Positions 10,551 to 22,211 of a stretch of DNA of 64,000 bases are shown in pieces. A program made the translations under genes and the position numbers. Numbering within the stretch: position 1 is the first letter of the stretch; each line of letters opens with the position of its first letter. The notes beneath the pieces are model-generated. The model was not told the DNA's origin, did not search any database, and was given only the letters and a program-made list of their open reading frames with translations. The DNA is from Uranotaenia lowii (lineage: Eukaryota > Arthropoda > Insecta > Diptera > Culicidae), in contig NC_073693.1 in assembly GCF_029784155.1 (NCBI RefSeq), positions 161,740,031-161,804,030 of the forward strand, given 5' to 3'.

Positions 10551-13130
10551 TTTGTGTCTTTATTTGAGAGGTTTTCAGCCACAGGATGGTTTTCCCCTAA
10601 ATATTTCAATTTCACTTTTGTTTCGGCATTAGTTCAGAAGCCGCTTATTTCCTGAAAAATGCTTGTTGCATTAAATGCACTAAATTTTCAATATTTTTTC
10701 ACGTAAGTCCAAATTTCTTCCGAAAATCATCCAACTACATATCTACTTTTTGCTTAAACTACTTTTTGCTTAATGAGTATTTGAATTACTCATTTTACTA
10801 CGCTTTTTACCTAATCGATAATTAATAAAGTGTTTGATTTCTTAACAACTTTGATGTTAATTTACTAAACGTGAACCGTTTGCTGACCTTTTTGGATTCG
10901 ATTTTTCTTTATAATTTCTCATTTAATTTAGACATTTTTCGAGAAATTACCTGTTACGGTTGCTCCGGAGCTCCGAAGTTCGGAAGCTACACTAGTGAAC
11001 CACCGGATCACGAACTACCAGGGGAACATACACACAATAATTGACTCGATTGCTGAATCGACGACTTACTGACTGACTCCCTGTACGCTGATGGCGAATG
11101 ACGCGACGTCCGTTTAATCCACATATTATCCTCCAATGTTGAATGCTTTAATTTGAATTCAATAGACATTGTTCCATTTAACTTCATACTACAGAGGATG
11201 TATTCATCGACGTTTTTCGGCGGATTTTAGAATCAAAAACGTTTTTCCAAGAAAAAGGTTTTTGATTCTAATACCTGCCAAATATTTTGATAAATTAAAG
11301 TTACACTAAACCAATAAGCTTATTGTTCTACAGAATGCTGAAATTGATTTACTCAATGGGCTGCAAATAATTTGTAGTTTTATTTTGAGCAAATCTTTAA
11401 ATCTTAATCCTACTTAAACCTAATACGCTTGATCCAACTTCTTTTAAAAACTTTCGATTTTTCACTTTCGTACACTTTGATATTTTTGGAATAAGAAACA
11501 ATTTCAATAATATTATTTTTCAAAATAACTTACAGCATCAGTACCGGTAAGTGCTATCCTAAGTGTTAAATCGGGACACATTCTAGGTCTTATTTTAGCT
11601 TTAGCAGCTCATTTGGCACCGTTATGTGCTAAACTTGTTTACATTTTTGCCACTGGTGAAGCACTGATAGGTGTTGTTGTTGTTTGTTGCTATTTTCATT
11701 TGTGAATTTTTCCTAGAAACTTTAGCACTTGTCAAATCAGGAGCTGGTCGGAATTCCAATTTTGCTCCTGGCTTACTTTTTGAAAACCTGAGAGCAAGAT
11801 AACACCTGGTTTGAAACCTTGCGGTGCACCGTCGAAGTGTCAAAATGAAGTGTTATTATCCGCGATTCCTAGTTAAATGTTTGACGTTTTGTAATTAGGA
11901 AAAAGGGTAAACCAAAAGGTTTAAATTTTCGATGAACTTAAAACTCATTTTACTACGGCTTTTTACTTCAGAGATCTCTTCTTCTAGTGTTTTAAATATT
12001 TTTTGAAGAAATATTGATAGCTACTAAGCGATAAATTCAGTTTCAAAAACTGCTGTTTTTCTTGCCTACCTAAATATTTTAAAAGTTTTTGAATTAAAAA
12101 GTGATATTTTAACAAAAACAATCATTAAAAAAAATTGTTGGAGATATTTGTAAGCTCAATTGTTGAAAGTTCTGTTTTGGAAAGCATTCTAACAAGGAAA
12201 AAACCTGGCTGAAAAAACTTAACCAAAGTAACAAATTTGGTGGTTTTTTCTGGAATCAATGGAGTGTTTGAGTTGTTTTTTGTACTGGAAGAAGATTTAA
12301 AATTATTTAGATTTTTTATGGTTTTATTAATAAGTTTAATTTCATTAATGAAAAATCCACCTCTGAAATGACTGCTGTAATGTGAAAGCTGTTGCACATT
12401 TTTTGAAAAAAAAAAAAAATTGTTAAAAAAATCAAATGTATTTCTGTCGGCGTGTCTTGCAAGTACCTTCTCATGACAAAATTTTGTCCAATAATTATTA
12501 AAAAATAACATTAGGAGCTAATTTGTCTTTTAATAATATGCCTGTTCCAAGAAGTTCCACAAATTCTCTAAACTCTTGTATGGATCACTTTGTGGCGCTA
12601 CTGTTTGGTTTCAATCTCCCATAATTTTGACACCTGACCGTGGCTTATACTCTAAGAGTTCAAATTTTATCCTTTACAATGGAATCAGTGGTATTTTAGC
12701 ATATTTGAACAATCGGTTCATTTTTTCCATCAAGAGAAAACAAAACAAAATTTACTCCATAGCAACATACATGGCTACAAGCAGAAATGTTCAAGTAGGC
12801 TAAAATTACTATGCTGAAAATGATGCTTCAAAATAACTTGCTGCGTGTTTCGAAACAATCGAAAAAACTTTTTTTTTATCTAAGACATGAATCTGCCCGG
12901 TGTTGTTTCAGTTCATTACTGGTCTAATAATTATCCGTAAATTGTATTTTGACGCTAGTTTTATGTCCCTAAAAATTGTTGAAACCGCTAGGGCCTACCA
13001 GCTGGCAACTAATTGAGACTGTTCAAAGTTCCACATAAAATTCTGATCGATGTTTCTGAATATTTTAATACCTATGAATAGATTCAAGATACTTTTTTGT
13101 TTAAACAAATTCCATACAATCGTCATGTTT
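10551..13130. other. AT-rich non-coding stretch with some repeat-like segments
   Basis: Around 10950-11110 a less AT-rich segment begins TGTTACGGTTGCTCCGGAGC, which could be a fragment of an LTR, but no partner or coding region was found. At 11535-11870 a segment rich in AGTGCTA/GTGTTAT phrases may be another MITE. A 128-codon minus-strand frame at 12125-12511 has no motif and contains homopolymer-derived residues. No gene supported. Confidence 0.35.
11228..11270. other. Short near-perfect hairpin
   Basis: The sequence TAGAATCAAAAACGTTTTTC is followed, after a few bases, by its near-perfect reverse complement ending TTTTTGATTCTA. Arms are about 19 bp with one mismatch and a very small loop. 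It could be the residue of a small inverted-repeat element. A structured RNA is possible but unsupported. Confidence 0.6.
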
Positions 13131-14640
13131 CTCTCGAAGCATCTACATATAGAATATTAATGGTGTTAACAAAGCTTATCTCTTCCCCATCATCTCGTTC
13201 TATATCATTGTTGACCATCTCGCAGTGACAACCGCTCTCAAAAGATCCGATTGTCATCTTGTCAAATGTTTCCGTTTCGTTTGACCTTTTTTGCTCTCTA
13301 GAACGTCTGTTCCTCTGTCGGTACCTGCAGATTGTGTTCCATCAGGTTGACCTTTCCGTATAAATCACGATTAATGTGTGAGCTATCTCTTACTCTACAG
13401 ATCTCATCTCCACGTAAAGATTGTTTTTCTCAGTGGAATCTTTCTACCAGCAGTATCAGCAACAACAGCAACAAAAGCGATATGCAAAATAGTCAAACTT
13501 TAATTAGAATTAGATAAATCGACAAGGTCAACAAAGATCCTCATTAGCAACGCAAATTTATTGTGTGTATGATCCAGTGCCTTATTGCCTTTTGGGGCGC
13601 TCTTTGCCTTTGCCTGAGAGCAAGTTGGTTTCCCCTAAAGTTAGGCCATGTCTAAATACAGATTTTTAGAACAGAACTCTAGTTCTTTACTCTCAACAAC
13701 GATCTGGTATGTCTTGAGGCAGGTACCCAAAAAAAAGCTCTTGAATTAATATATTAAATTTGACACAGCCTAACTAATCCACGTTATGGCCGGTGCCAGA
13801 ATAAAAGCTCTCATGAATGAATTATTGGCGGTTAATCTCCACCACCAGCGCCATTCATTGCTGGGGGCTCTTCCCTATGAGTGTTCTGTTGTCTGACTTG
13901 GCTATCTGGCCGAAAGGCTGAGCCAGTCAGTCGGTCAGCAGAAATTCCGCCGGGGCACTAAAAGGTAATTTGAACCCTGGGCAACTGATTAGCGACTGCG
14001 GAGATGATCATTCTCTCTAATATGATTCCTGGTAATTTATTCCACGATCCCGCTGTACTTTCGAGATTGTTCCCTGGACTGTTTGAGTTGGATATTTGCT
14101 TTTTTTTGTGTTTTTCTTTTTGATCGTGCTATATGGCGTTTTAGACATTGAAGTGTTTGATGTTATTTAAATGTTGGATCATTCTAAATTGTAAATGCAA
14201 AAAATTCTTACAAAATTAAATAAAACTCAATAGTATGACAGATGGATCGATTTTTTTCTGGTACGTTTAAAATATCCTTCTAATGCCATCAATCGCCAAT
14301 AATACACCTCCACTAATCTCTTCAAAACTAAAGCACCATGTCACGTGCTAATAATGTGCCTGTTCAACCCAAAGCAAACCCGAATAATCCGGCTAAGCCA
14401 CCATCAATGAAGTAGAGCTGAAACTTTGCGGTATTCCTCACCAGCCACAGCTATCAAAATGGCGAGGGGGTGGCGACCTCAAGATGGTGTGCCACGTCGC
14501 GCCGTGAAGGATCGTGATCAAATTAACATGCAATCTCGATCAGTATCACTTCTACCTTCGAACACGATGAATCGTCACACTTTGCACGGCAAGTGGATGG
14601 GACACTTTAAACACGAAGCATAATGACATTGGACTGCGAA
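13131..14640. other. Single-copy-looking island, candidate regulatory or unannotated sequence
   Basis: Composition is more balanced than the flanks, especially at 13780-14010 and 14330-14640. A short ATG-started frame of 54 codons (14459-14623) begins MARGWRPQDGVPRRAVK. Another of about 25 codons (14338-14415) begins MSRANNVPVQPKANPNNP. Neither has a recognisable domain, and splice signals were not convincing. The island could be conserved non-coding DNA or an unannotated exon. I cannot decide. Confidence 0.3.
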
Positions 14641-16856
14641 AGATGGTTATGAATAAAGTACTACAGTAACTTTCAAGTTTTAAGGAGTAAAACGAACACT
14701 TGTAAATGATATTTAAAAAGACTTGAATCTTGATAACTAATTATAAAATATTGAACTCCATTAAATTTAAACTCACAAAATATCAAGTTTACTGAGTGAA
14801 GTTAATTAGAAGCATAAATAAAAAATGCTCAAAATCGTTGCATATAGGATTGGTTTCAAATGGAATTTGTTATTATATATTGCACAATTTCGATCGTGGA
14901 TAAAAGAGATGTTCAATGAAGATAATGATTCACCGTGAGTTTTATTTGCTAGAGCGAGATATGTTCTTCTAGTAAGAACATTTCAAAAATTGAGAATAAC
15001 AGACAGATAGAAGATTTGAAGAAGAGGAAAGATGATGATAACTAGCGAAAAAAAAATGAAGCGGGATAACATCGATCTCCGGGTTAGCTTTGATCAACAT
15101 GAAATTTTTTCACATAATCATCAATAACTAAGCCTAAAGTTCAAATATCTCAAAACTTTTTCTTCGTTAAAAAACCTATAAGTTGAGTTTCAAATTGGGA
15201 AAAATATGTTTTTTTTTAGTTTGAGTTAAAATATAATTTCAAAAACTTGAATTATCTATTTTTTTTCGAAGGCTCACAAACACCCTTCCTGATTAAATCA
15301 AAGCGTTTAGAAGCAGCAGTTTGATATATGTGATAGTTCATTTTTTTTCCTTAGTACATATACTACGGAAAAATGTATAGTTTGTTGTACTTATTTTGAG
15401 GTAAGTTTTTGATATTTAAAAAATAGGAACATTTTCCAAAAGTAAGCCAGTATAGGACAAAAGGCTAGAAACCCTATCAAATGGTAAAGTTTGAAGGAAA
15501 AAATAAACGGGAAATAACGAGCCTAGGGAATTTCATGAAGGCAAAATTTCATTTTTGTTTTGTAGTAAAAATTTTATAAGTACCTAATGTACAAAAATGT
15601 AGCCCCTTAATTTATGCAGTATCATTGTCCATCTTTCGATTTTAATTGTTGTTCGGCCTTAACACATTAAGGCCACGATGTTGTTTTTTTGGACCGCTAT
15701 GAAATCCAAAACAAAAAACACCGAAATTCAGCATTGTATTTCTCAGATATCACTGGTCAAAAGTTACACATTAAGTTTTTTTTTGGTCACCGAAAGTGTT
15801 TTGTTCAATTTTCATGATTAATTTTCAGTTTGTTCCGAATTGTCTAAGAAATAAATAAACTGGCATTTGTAAATATTATGAATGTGTTTTAGTATCCTTT
15901 AGGATCAAGAAAACTCGTTACCCCAAAGCATCAAACACAAAACAAAGACGAAATCAATTTTTAAATAAAAATTAAAGAAGTCTAATTAAATTTCTGCAAC
16001 CATGTTTCTCGTTCTTAGGAGTCCAGTAATGGTTTTAAAAATATGAAACATGCCACATTCCCCTTAAAAGAAAAAATAATCGAAAAATATTGAAAAAAGT
16101 GATCAATCTTACCCCGAATTACGGTACCTACTTCAGTTTTGTCCAGTATGGAACAACTATGTTCGATAAGAAATGTCAGATCGTTCAATTTTTTTTTGTG
16201 TTTTGAATCTTGAGATTTTTAGATGAATAGATTTATTTAAAAAAATTCTCAAGGATTTGTATAAGGCATTAGAATTTTAGAGTCGGATGCCATGGTTTTT
16301 TCCCTAAAAATACTGCTCAAATTATTGTATAAAAAAAAACACTCTAATTGCGACATAACAATATTTCTCCCTCTGCTCCCTCTGATCCTTTGCAGTCTTT
16401 GACAAAACTTTAACCAGAATGTTTTTCAGAAATTCCCATAAATTTAAATTTGGAGGGAATATCCAAGAAAAACGATAAAATGTCCCATTTTTAGAACAAA
16501 TTTTCGCTTTTCAATACACAAAACTTCAAGTCAAAACTAGAGTAACGATACTGTTGATGAAAAAAAACATTTTTCAAGCAGTTTCTAAATTAAATTAACC
16601 ATCTTGAACACAAATTTCACAGAAGCTTAGTTTCATGATTACAAACAACTTTTGTTCTTCGAAAACCTTCATAGATGAGAAAAATGTTTTGACAGTATTT
16701 TTTTCTAAAATTGCATAACTGTAGGGGTTTAGCGACTAGACTTTCAGTACTTTTGTGATTGAAAAAAAAGGATATTTTTTTTTCTTTAAAAATCAATCCA
16801 GAATGATGATAACTCTTTGATCTAACTGCCAATCATTTTTTTATCTTAAAATACAT
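14641..16856. other. AT-rich stretch, possibly containing one more inverted-repeat element
   Basis: At 15085-15115 the plus strand reads CCGGGTTAGCTTTGATCAAC. At about 16100-16130 the minus strand reads TTCGGGGTAAGATTGATCAC. These weakly matching inverted phrases may be the ends of a roughly 1-kb decayed element. No target duplication was found and no gene is seen. Confidence 0.3.
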
Positions 16857-17040
16857 TGACCAAGGATTTCTGAGGCTACCAAATTAAGAATTTTTCGAAA
16901 AATTGGTCCATCTACATTTTTCTCAAGTTTTAAGCATCTCTTTGCTGTAACTTTTGTCAACCACTTTTCAGAGTGTTCTCAGTAATAAGGATTGATTGAA
17001 TAACATATTTTTAATCACACAAATAACACACGACGTATTA
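16857..17040 (+). repeat. Dispersed repeat, copy 1 (AAGGATTTCTGAGGCTACC family)
   Basis: Begins ACCAAGGATTTCTGAGGCTA and continues with phrases that recur in the same order at 29172-29345, including AATAAGGATTGATTGA / AACAAGGATTGATAGA and TTTTTAATCA near the end. It is a dispersed repeat of unknown class with no coding capacity. Confidence 0.7.
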
Positions 17041-17053
17041 CAGGACACGTGTA

Positions 17054-18097
17054 GGGGAGATGAGGGCATAACGAGCACCCGAGGCATAATGAGAACTACG
17101 CTTTTCTACGAAAGTGCGTATTTTCTTAAATAAATTTTCATGAGGATTTGTTTCGTACTTCCTATAGAATTAATTTTTCACAAAAAAAGGAATCTCCTTA
17201 TCATCTTTACAGAGATATTTAAAAAAAAATAGCTTGGTTCTCAAGTTACGAAAATATTATAATTTTTGAGCACCACGAAATAAGCTCTTATGATCTTAAA
17301 ATAACCTTGATCTATAATGTACGCACTGCAACATGATGTACACATTGTTTTTCAATTTTTACCATCATAAAATTTTTTATTTTTCACTTTTATCAATTTT
17401 AAAACACGTTTTTACTTAAATTTGTTGACTAGGGGCATATAGAGCACCATATTATCGAGGCATAATGAGCATTTTCTGCCGTAGAATCTAGCAGCGAATT
17501 AAAATTGATTTATAGCGCCACATCTTGACTAGTTTTCATCCGACAATTTAGCCTATTGGTAAGGTGTCGGAGAGGTAATCAAAAGACTAGAGTTAGATTT
17601 CTGTTCGAGGTGATTTTTTTCCATTCACAATTCATGATCGATTTTTTTATTGTTACATTATACGGCTAGTAGCATCATCCTCCGAACAAAGCACATTATG
17701 TATGAGGGTGCGTGAATTGTTTGTATTCTACAAACAGACCTAGATTATTTTGTTATTGCTTTGTTTGATGAATCTACGACTCACCTGACTTCATCGAATT
17801 CAATTCGCTGCTAGATTCCCCGGCAAAAACGCAAATCTTGCCCTGATTAATGGTGCTCATACTGCCTCAGGGGGGGTTCTCATTATGCCTCCACGGTGGC
17901 TGGTTTTCAGCTTTTGGTAAAAATTTTTAAAATGCATTTTTTAACGTTTTCATCTAGTTTTTCACGTTTCAGCCCGTTAGGGAATAGGCTTTTCAAGTGT
18001 CTGAACACGAAACAATAATGTAACCTCCATATTATAGCTATTTTCTATGGTTAAATAACCGTTTTCCTTAAGGTGGCCATTATGCCCCCATCTCCCC
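17054..18097. mobile_element. 1,044-bp TA-flanked non-coding element (GGGGAGA-type ends)
   Basis: Starts GGGGAGATGAGGGCATAACG and ends with the inverse GGCCATTATGCCCCCATCTC plus CCC, flanked by TA (17052-17053, 18098-18099). The phrase GAGGCATAATGAG occurs at least twice in plus orientation near the left end (about 17080 and 17457) and inverted near the right end (CTCATTATGCCTCC about 17880). It resembles the 6854-7828 element only at its first bases. It has no coding capacity and is probably mobilised by a Tc1/mariner-type enzyme. Confidence 0.8.
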
Positions 18098-18286
18098 TAG
18101 TTAAAAGGTGTTAAAAGTTCGTACGTTGGGGAAATATTAATTTATAACAGATTTATAACCGAAAAAATAAAAGTCCAAAGGCATAATTCGATCATCCAAC
18201 TTTAAAATGATGCATTCCCTCATTCCCTGGACAAATTGAAATTAAAATGTTGTATCTTCTGAAGATACATCTTTTTGTTTTTTTGT

Positions 18287-18533
18287 AATGGTTTGATTCC
18301 TAATACTGAAAAACTTTACGCTTACAATATCGGAAGACTCAATATGCGACAAGGACTCAATCGGAAGACCTTATGCGAAAAATGCAATCGAAACGATAAT
18401 AATTACCACAGAATGTCAAAGTGTAATGCAGCTAGAATAGCTATAGATAGGGTAAAAAACTTGATAAAGATTAAGTTAAAATAAATCTTTTAGGCCTCGA
18501 AGTTTTTCTTTCAGTGAATATTGATAATAATAA
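18287..18533 (+). mobile_element. 3' end of an I-like non-LTR retrotransposon, interrupted by the Bel/Pao insertion
   Basis: The frame ending at 18484 reads LIPNTEKLYAYNIGRLNMR, then CEKCNRNDNNYHRMSKC. This C-x2-C...H-x4-C knuckle near the C-terminus, after a '.IPN.E.L....I.RL' segment, is characteristic of ORF2 of the I/Loa/R1 group. RT and RNase H domains are absent (5' truncation). The 3' tail is a TAA repeat (about 18523-18533), typical of I-clade elements. It resumes at 25036 after the Bel/Pao element. The reading frame present is open, but the fragment cannot be functional. Confidence 0.65.
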
Positions 18534-18888
18534 TGTTCTGAAATGAGATATCATTCCGTGTGTTATGGAACCCCCAGCAGTGAGACGTGCTAACGGGCAT
18601 AACTACTCAATTTCTCACGTCTCACTGCTACACCGTTATTGAGCAATAAGAGAGATCCAGAGCGCCGAAACTGGAAGGAAAAAACAAACGGCAATAAAAA
18701 TCATTAGTTTGCAACCACCAAAGAGTAAACATCGCGTTCTATAACTCGATCCGAAAGTCCACCAGCGGGTGAAAATAAATCGCTCCCCCATCGACGGAAA
18801 GGGGTGATAGTGCGATTAGTGAAAGTTTTTGTTTGAGTGTTACAGTCCACTCATGAAGCGAAGTGGCTGCATAGCGCAGTATTAAACA
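18534..18888 (+). repeat. 5' LTR of the Bel/Pao element
   Basis: Begins TGTTCTGAAATGAG and ends AGTATTAAACA. It matches the right LTR at 354 of 355 positions; the only difference is C at 18556 versus A at 24703. It contains a strong hairpin near its start and AATAAA-type polyadenylation signals (GAAAATAAATCGC). It would drive transcription of the element. I could not place TATA or initiator with confidence. Confidence 0.95.
18576..18629. promoter_or_regulatory. LTR hairpin
   Basis: AGCAGTGAGACGTG at 18576-18589 is the exact reverse complement of CACGTCTCACTGCT at 18616-18629, leaving a 26-base loop. The same structure lies in the right LTR (24723-24776). The perfect 14-bp stem may matter for RNA packaging, polyadenylation or protein binding. 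The role is not known. Confidence 0.7.
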
Positions 18889-18892
18889 TTTT

Positions 18893-18911
18893 TGGTCCTT
18901 CGAGCCGGATT
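18893..18911 (+). other. Primer-binding site complementary to tRNA-Tyr
   Basis: TGGTCCTTCGAGCCGGATT begins four bases after the LTR. Its reverse complement matches, as I recall it, the 3' end of insect tRNA-Tyr including the CCA tail, over all 19 bases. This is where minus-strand DNA synthesis would be primed. The tRNA identity is from general knowledge, not a search. Confidence 0.85.
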
Positions 18912-19753
18912 GACCAGTGAAATTTGGATAGTCCAGTGAAATTCTTGGACAATTTGAACAGTTGTGTGCCGGCTATTGTGTGGTGGACATTTTGTTGCTG
19001 GGCCTTGGAAGCAACAATAGTGTTTGGTGGCGTCATTTTGGACGCACAAAAGGAAACAAAGCGGCTTTCATCGTTCGCCATCGCGGATTCCAGCAACCAG
19101 CATCAAGCCGCTAGTGATAGGACCTAGCGAGGTGGTAGCCAGTGGATCCCAATCGGAGTTGGCCCTTTGGTTTCGGAGTCGGAAAATCTTGGAACGTTGG
19201 TCGGATTTCGGACGGATTTGGAGTCTTACTAGAAAATTTGGATAAGTAGCGCATGTTTGTGGTTGTTGTTGGTGTGTGGTTCCTTGAGATTTTGTGGCTG
19301 AAAAATAAAACTTTGAATTAAATAGTATTTTTTGGGTAATTGAAATTTTGAATTGTGCAATTCCCTGAGGTTTCGATACTCCTGTTTTCGAATTGTTGAT
19401 TCCGCTTTGGCTGTCAAGTCGCGATTCCCAGTCAAGGTCGGTTTTGTGAAACGTCGAGCGATTTTGAGTCAGTTTAGTCTGAATATTGGTTGGATTTTGA
19501 GTAAATCCATTGAGTTTGAGTCAGTTATCGGTTATCTGAAATTGGTCAGAGATTGTGTTGGATATTCAGTGAATCAAGTAAGTGATTCAGTCAGTTTTGT
19601 GTCGGATTGGAATTTTTGGTTGAATTCCTATTGATTATCAGTTATAGTGATATCACAGACAAATCGACTTGCTCTGTGATTGTGTAAGATTTTGATGATA
19701 TTAATTGCAAGGTGTGCTGTGAATTTTAGAATTGGGTGATAAGTTTCAACAAA

Positions 19754-21796
19754 ATGGAGGATCTCAGTATTTTGAAGAAGCAGGAGCGCCAGTTGAGGGC
19801 CTCCATTAAAGGTGTTGCCAACTTTGTACGGGATTTCAAACCAGAGCTGCAAGAATCCCAGATCGAAGTCAGATTGAGTCTGCTTGAGTCAGTTATAAAG
19901 AAGTTCTACCTGGTAAGGCAGAAAATAGAAGTGTTATTGGACGCTGCAGACAGTGAAGGAGAAAAAGAGGATGCCAAGGAGTCAGAGGCAGCTAGAAAAC
20001 GCAGGCTGCAGAGGCAGATTGAGGAACGTGAAGCAAAGTTCGATGAAGAAACGCTGCAGTTTGAAGAGCAGTATTGCACCGTGAAAGCTGCACTCCTTGC
20101 GTTACGTCCGAGGAAGGTTGAAGTCTTAAGTGCGTCTGGGTCTGCAGAACGAGCTGATACCATATCCCGTGTCAAGCTTCCGGACATCAAGCTGCCAGTT
20201 TTCGACGGAAAACTTCGAGATTGGATTCCGTTCCGGGATATGTTTGACAGCTTGATCCACAACAACCATCAGCTCTCCGATATCGATAAGTTTACTTATC
20301 TGCGGTCAGCAATAAGCGGAGAAGCGCTCCAGGAGATCAGCTCCATTGAACTGTCTGCTGATAACTACCAGGTAGCCTGCGACATGTTGGAAAAGAGATA
20401 CGAGAACAAAAAGTTGATCGTGAAGGCGTATTTGGACGCGCTGTTTGGTATCGAGCCTCTGAAGAAGGAAAGCGGTGAAGCTCTGAACCGCCTTGTCAGT
20501 GATTTTGATCGTAACATACAGATGCTGGGCAAGATAGGCGAGGACACAGAGAAGTGGTCGACAATGCTGGCATACATGGTTTGCGCTCGCCTAGATTCGG
20601 TTACCCTTCGTCAGTGGGAGAGCCATCACAACTCTAAGGATGTTCCTACGTACCAGAAAGTGATGGACTTTCTGAGAGATCAGGCATTGGTTTTACAATC
20701 GATAGCACCGAGTAAGTCAGAAGACACCGAGATTCGTCGACAGCGGACAACAGTGCACACGTCGTCAAGATTCCAGAACAACTGTGTGTTCTGTGGAAGT
20801 TCGTTTCACCCACCATCTGCGTGCAGCAAGTTCAGAGCGATGTCAGTGCCCCAGCGCTTTGGAGTGGTCAAGATGAAGCGGCTCTGCATCAATTGTTTGG
20901 GTTCTGGTCACTTTGCGGATCGTTGTAGCAAGGGACCATGTCGTGAGTGCAACAGAAAGCACCATTCGATGTTGCACAAAAATTTGAACAGTTTTTCGAG
21001 TCAGAGCTCCGTTTCACAAAACCAGTCGACAGTCAACAGTCAATCGAATCGAAATGATAATTCCCCAGGACCTTCTAGGCAAGGTCATGAACACACTTCG
21101 ATTAGACAGAATCAACAAAGTCAACCTTCGCACACAAATCCTCAAGCACAAGAGAATTCCACTAATTCCTACCCCATAATACAAACACACATTCGCCACA
21201 CTCAACCACAACACACCACAGACAATTCTTTTACTTTTAATGCGGCACCAAGGCCGAAAAGCGCTAAATTTCGTTCGCCTCAAGTTTTGATATCAACCGC
21301 TGTAGTGCGTGTTGAAGATCGTTTTGGTAATCATTCGTTTGCGAGAACGCTGTTGGATTCGTGTTCTGAATATTGCTATGTTACGAAAAGCTTTGCGAAA
21401 AGATCGAATCTCCGAAGAAGTCGGAATGTTTTGAGAGTCCAAGGCATTGGAAATGAGTCAGTTAAATCGATTGAGTCAGTTGAGGCGAGAGTTCGGCCTC
21501 GTGTGTCAGAAATTTCTTCGTTTTCGGAAGATATGAGTTTCCATGTGTTGCCTAAGATCACGAGTAATCTGCCCACCACCAAAGTATCGCTTAATGGGAT
21601 CAAGATTCCTCATGATTTGGTATTGGCGGACCCTGAGTTTTGGAGCCCGGGTCCGATTGATATGATTATTGGGGCAGAAGACTTCTGCAATTTGTTACGT
21701 TCAGGAAAGTGTAAAGTTTCGGACGATGGTCCAACCCTGCAAGAAACTGAGTTTGGATGGGTTGTTTCCGGGAGAGTTCCGGATAGTTCCGTTTAG
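19754..21796 (+). CDS. Bel/Pao gag with fused aspartic protease, 680 aa
   Basis: Encodes the structural gag protein joined to the element's aspartic protease. Start chosen at the first in-frame ATG (MEDLSILKKQ); the frame is open slightly further upstream. About residues 65-115 are highly charged and look like a coiled coil. About 141-290 match the gag core seen in Bel/Pao elements (VKLPDIKLPVFDGK, DKFTYLRSAISGEA). Two CCHC knuckles of form C-x2-C-x4-H-x4-C lie at 344-357 and 378-391, then a third Cys/His cluster CRECNRKHHSMLH at 396-408. Residues about 413-510 are a Q/S/N-rich linker. The protease active site reads LLDSCSE with D at 535, so the usual DSG glycine is cysteine. The end, FGWVVSGRV, is typical of the protease-RT junction. 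The frame stops there instead of continuing into RT. No damage is seen inside it. Confidence 0.93.
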   Translation: MEDLSILKKQERQLRASIKGVANFVRDFKPELQESQIEVRLSLLESVIKKFYLVRQKIEVLLDAADSEGEKEDAKESEAARKRRLQRQIEEREAKFDEETLQFEEQYCTVKAALLALRPRKVEVLSASGSAERADTISRVKLPDIKLPVFDGKLRDWIPFRDMFDSLIHNNHQLSDIDKFTYLRSAISGEALQEISSIELSADNYQVACDMLEKRYENKKLIVKAYLDALFGIEPLKKESGEALNRLVSDFDRNIQMLGKIGEDTEKWSTMLAYMVCARLDSVTLRQWESHHNSKDVPTYQKVMDFLRDQALVLQSIAPSKSEDTEIRRQRTTVHTSSRFQNNCVFCGSSFHPPSACSKFRAMSVPQRFGVVKMKRLCINCLGSGHFADRCSKGPCRECNRKHHSMLHKNLNSFSSQSSVSQNQSTVNSQSNRNDNSPGPSRQGHEHTSIRQNQQSQPSHTNPQAQENSTNSYPIIQTHIRHTQPQHTTDNSFTFNAAPRPKSAKFRSPQVLISTAVVRVEDRFGNHSFARTLLDSCSEYCYVTKSFAKRSNLRRSRNVLRVQGIGNESVKSIESVEARVRPRVSEISSFSEDMSFHVLPKITSNLPTTKVSLNGIKIPHDLVLADPEFWSPGPIDMIIGAEDFCNLLRSGKCKVSDDGPTLQETEFGWVVSGRVPDSSV

Positions 21797-21928
21797 ACCT
21801 TCGAGTAGTCATCAAAGGATCAGAATGTTTTGTCAGTTATACAATGTTTGAGAACTATGATTGCTAAGGTTTGAGTTTGAATCATGTAATACAGTTTTGT
21901 GTCAGTTGAAGAGTCAGCTTGAGAACAG

Positions 21929-22135
21929 ATGTTCAAAGAAATCCCAACAAAGATTTCGGAAAGTAAATTTGTCGTCACATTGCCGAAAAAACTTAGTATG
22001 TTGCACCAATTGGATGAATCTGGAGGAAAAGCGATGAGTCAGTTCCTCAGTTTGGGAGGCTATCTGCAAAGGGCAGAACTTAAGGCCTTGTGTTGGAAAA
22101 TTGTCGACGGGACATTTGAAAGAAGCTTAAGATGA
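21929..22135 (+). pseudogene. Bel/Pao pol remnant: region before the RT core
   Basis: An open stretch reads MFKEIPTKISESKFVVTLP, then GKAMSQFLSLGGYLQ. This fits the segment preceding RT in Bel/Pao pol, where a 'G.FVV.LP' motif is followed by '...RF.SLE..L'. It is separated from the gag-protease frame by stops at 21797-21928 and ends in a stop at 22133-22135, before the RT palm. No function is expected. Confidence 0.75.
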
Positions 22136-22211
22136 TTTGTCAGTTGATGTGTCAGAATTCAGTCAGAATGGGTCCGATCTTTGCCAGAAAGGTAAAAAAA
22201 AAACGTATAGA

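Noticed and set aside
10950..11110. Solo LTR beginning TGTTACGG
   Set aside because: No matching end, target duplication or second copy could be found; the start alone is weak evidence.
12125..12511. 128-codon minus-strand gene
   Set aside because: Residue runs derive from A/T homopolymers, no motif is visible, and no supporting signals flank it.
15063..16130. A further ~1-kb inverted-repeat element
   Set aside because: The two end phrases match only weakly and there is no target duplication; kept only as a note in the background entry.
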